The translations under genes and the position numbers were made by a program. Below are positions 4,401 through 5,612 of a stretch of DNA of 5,612 nt, piece by piece. The stretch's first letter is position 1; each line of letters begins with the position of its first letter. This stretch comes from Terriglobales bacterium (GTDB lineage Bacteria > Acidobacteriota > Terriglobia > Terriglobales > Acidobacteriaceae), in assembly GCA_015655365.1 (NCBI GenBank), contig JAATFE010000337.1, positions 1 to 5,612 on the forward strand, given 5' to 3'. The notes under the pieces are model-generated. The model searched no databases, was not told the DNA's origin, and worked only from the letters and a program-made list of their open reading frames with translations.

Positions 4401-5612
4401 TTGTTTTACTCGTCGCGCCGGCAGTTCATGTTGAGTGCTTCCATGTCGGCAATCGCCACAATGCTACCGGTTCCGCTCCGCGCAACTGCCATAGAGTCTC
4501 TTTCGCCGAAAGACGGGGCTCCGACCGCCCCAAAACGACTTGATTCCGGCTGGCAATTCCGCCAAGGCCCGATCGGCGAAGTCAGCGAGGTATGGCGCCC
4601 CGAACAGGGCGGCCTGTGGCAGGCTGCCGTTTTGCCCCATTCTTTCAATGGGTTGGACTCCTGCGACCCGGACAAACCTTACTTCCGCGGTCAGGGCTGG
4701 TACCGCACTCGGGTTCCCATGGCTAACCCTTTCGCCGATGGACGAACCATCCTCCACTTTCAGGGTGCGGGCCAAACCAGCACTCTCTGGGTTGGCTCTA
4801 CGCTGGTCGGATCCCACAAGGGCGGTTATGACGAGTTTGGCTTCGACATTACAGAAGCCCTTAAGAATCTGTCGGCTAGCGTTACCGCGGAGGGTGTGCC
4901 AGTCATTGTCTGTTGCGACAACTCTCCAGATCAGGATCGCGTTCCATCCGATCTGAGCGACTTTTGTCTCTACGGCGGCCTCTACCGGCACGTGAATCTG
5001 GTTTATCTTCCCGCCGTCGCCGTCGATTCGGTTCATATTTTGCCGATAGTAGGGTCAGACGGATCGGCGCATGTGACAATAGAAGCTAAGCTATATAACC
5101 CTTCAGGAAAAAATGCCCCTTGCAATATCTCGGTTGAAGTCTCGGACGCACTCGGTCGCTCCGTTCATCGTTCCTCGCAGAACCTCGTCGCCTGGGGCGA
5201 TTTTGCCCGTCTCGCGGAATTCCGCGTAGCAGCTCCCGACCTCTGGTCGCCTGGTTCGCCTCACCTTTATCGCTGCCGGGTCACCCTTTTCAGCCCTGCT
5301 GGCGAAACCCGTCTCGACTCGCGTTTTGGCATTCGCTACTTCGAGTTCGTGGAGCACGGTCCCTTCAAACTCAACGGAAAGCGCGTGCTCCTCCGCGGTA
5401 CGCAGCGCCATGCGGATCATGCCGGTGTAGCCGCCGCGATGAGCGACAACCTCGTCCGCGAAGAGATGCAGATGATTCGCGACATGGGCGCCAACTTCAT
5501 CCGCCTTGGCCACTACCAGCAGGACCGGCTGGTCCTCGATCTCTGCGATGAGCTCGGTCTGATGGTTTGGGAAGAAGCTCCGTGGTGCCGCGCCGGGATT
5601 GGGGACGAGGCA
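4401..5612 (+). CDS. Tat-exported glycoside hydrolase family 2 enzyme, beta-galactosidase-like (C-terminus cut by right edge)
   Basis: 404 codons from a TTG start, open at the right edge. The TTG is chosen because AGAGGT precedes it and because it gives a complete Tat signal: SSRRQFML (R6, R7), a hydrophobic stretch and a likely cleavage near RATA (residue 30). The GH2 order follows. Residues 43 to about 205 are the sugar-binding jelly roll, with LDSGWQF, YFRGQGWYRTRV from Y94, KGGYDEFGFDIT, DNSPDQDR and DFCLYGGLYRHV from D187. The immunoglobulin-like middle domain runs to about 308. The TIM barrel begins at FGIRYFEF (F309), with GTQRHAD (333-339), NFIRLGHY (365-372) and LGLMVWEEAPW near 387-395. 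The Arg and His in the IRLGHY segment match the conserved pair before the active site in E. coli LacZ. Both catalytic glutamates should lie roughly 40-110 residues beyond the edge and cannot be checked. GH2 is certain; beta-galactosidase, beta-glucuronidase or related activity is open. Codons 215-238 are richer in A/T than the rest. Confidence 0.93.
   Translation, partial: MFYSSRRQFMLSASMSAIATMLPVPLRATAIESLSPKDGAPTAPKRLDSGWQFRQGPIGEVSEVWRPEQGGLWQAAVLPHSFNGLDSCDPDKPYFRGQGWYRTRVPMANPFADGRTILHFQGAGQTSTLWVGSTLVGSHKGGYDEFGFDITEALKNLSASVTAEGVPVIVCCDNSPDQDRVPSDLSDFCLYGGLYRHVNLVYLPAVAVDSVHILPIVGSDGSAHVTIEAKLYNPSGKNAPCNISVEVSDALGRSVHRSSQNLVAWGDFARLAEFRVAAPDLWSPGSPHLYRCRVTLFSPAGETRLDSRFGIRYFEFVEHGPFKLNGKRVLLRGTQRHADHAGVAAAMSDNLVREEMQMIRDMGANFIRLGHYQQDRLVLDLCDELGLMVWEEAPWCRAGIGDEA

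Noticed and set aside
4464..5036. 190-codon open frame on the minus strand
   Set aside because: Antisense to the GH2 jelly-roll domain, which is clearly the coding frame.

Overview
The window looks like chromosomal DNA of an acidobacterium (Acidobacteriota, probably Terriglobia). The main reason is the 437-residue protein at 2789-4102. Its N-terminal module (motif LKERTIGVDVF...RPPTFDTNSD...VVRYTAGEVRKRL) and its extracytoplasmic C-terminal domain form a pairing I associate with large paralogous families in that phylum. The moderately GC-rich coding DNA and Tat-exported carbohydrate enzymes fit. No ribosomal RNA or other lineage marker is present, so the taxonomy is inference.

Layout, left to right. 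(1) 1-990, minus strand: a secreted GH88/GH105-type unsaturated glycuronyl hydrolase, cut by the left edge. (2) 991-1570: a long divergent intergenic region with a good inverted repeat and several candidate operator or promoter elements, but no convincing gene. (3) 1571-2770, plus strand: an alginate-lyase-family (PF05426-like) polysaccharide lyase with a Tat signal. (4) 2789-4102, minus strand: a membrane-anchored protein with a cytoplasmic module, an acidic linker, one transmembrane helix and an extracytoplasmic domain, convergent with the lyase at 18 bp. (5) 4103-4400: a second divergent intergenic region that shares short motifs with the first. (6) 4401-5612, plus strand: a glycoside hydrolase family 2 enzyme with a Tat signal and a probable TTG start, cut by the right edge.

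Taken together this reads as a small locus for breakdown of a uronic-acid-containing polysaccharide. A lyase would cut the chain by beta-elimination and leave 4,5-unsaturated uronyl ends. The GH105-type enzyme would remove those ends, and the GH2 enzyme would remove a beta-linked sugar such as galactose or glucuronic acid. All three enzymes carry export signals. The membrane protein between them has the layout of a transmembrane one-component sensor/regulator, although its function is not established. The actual glycan cannot be told from the sequence; alginate itself is only one option. The motifs shared by the two divergent intergenic regions hint at common regulation.
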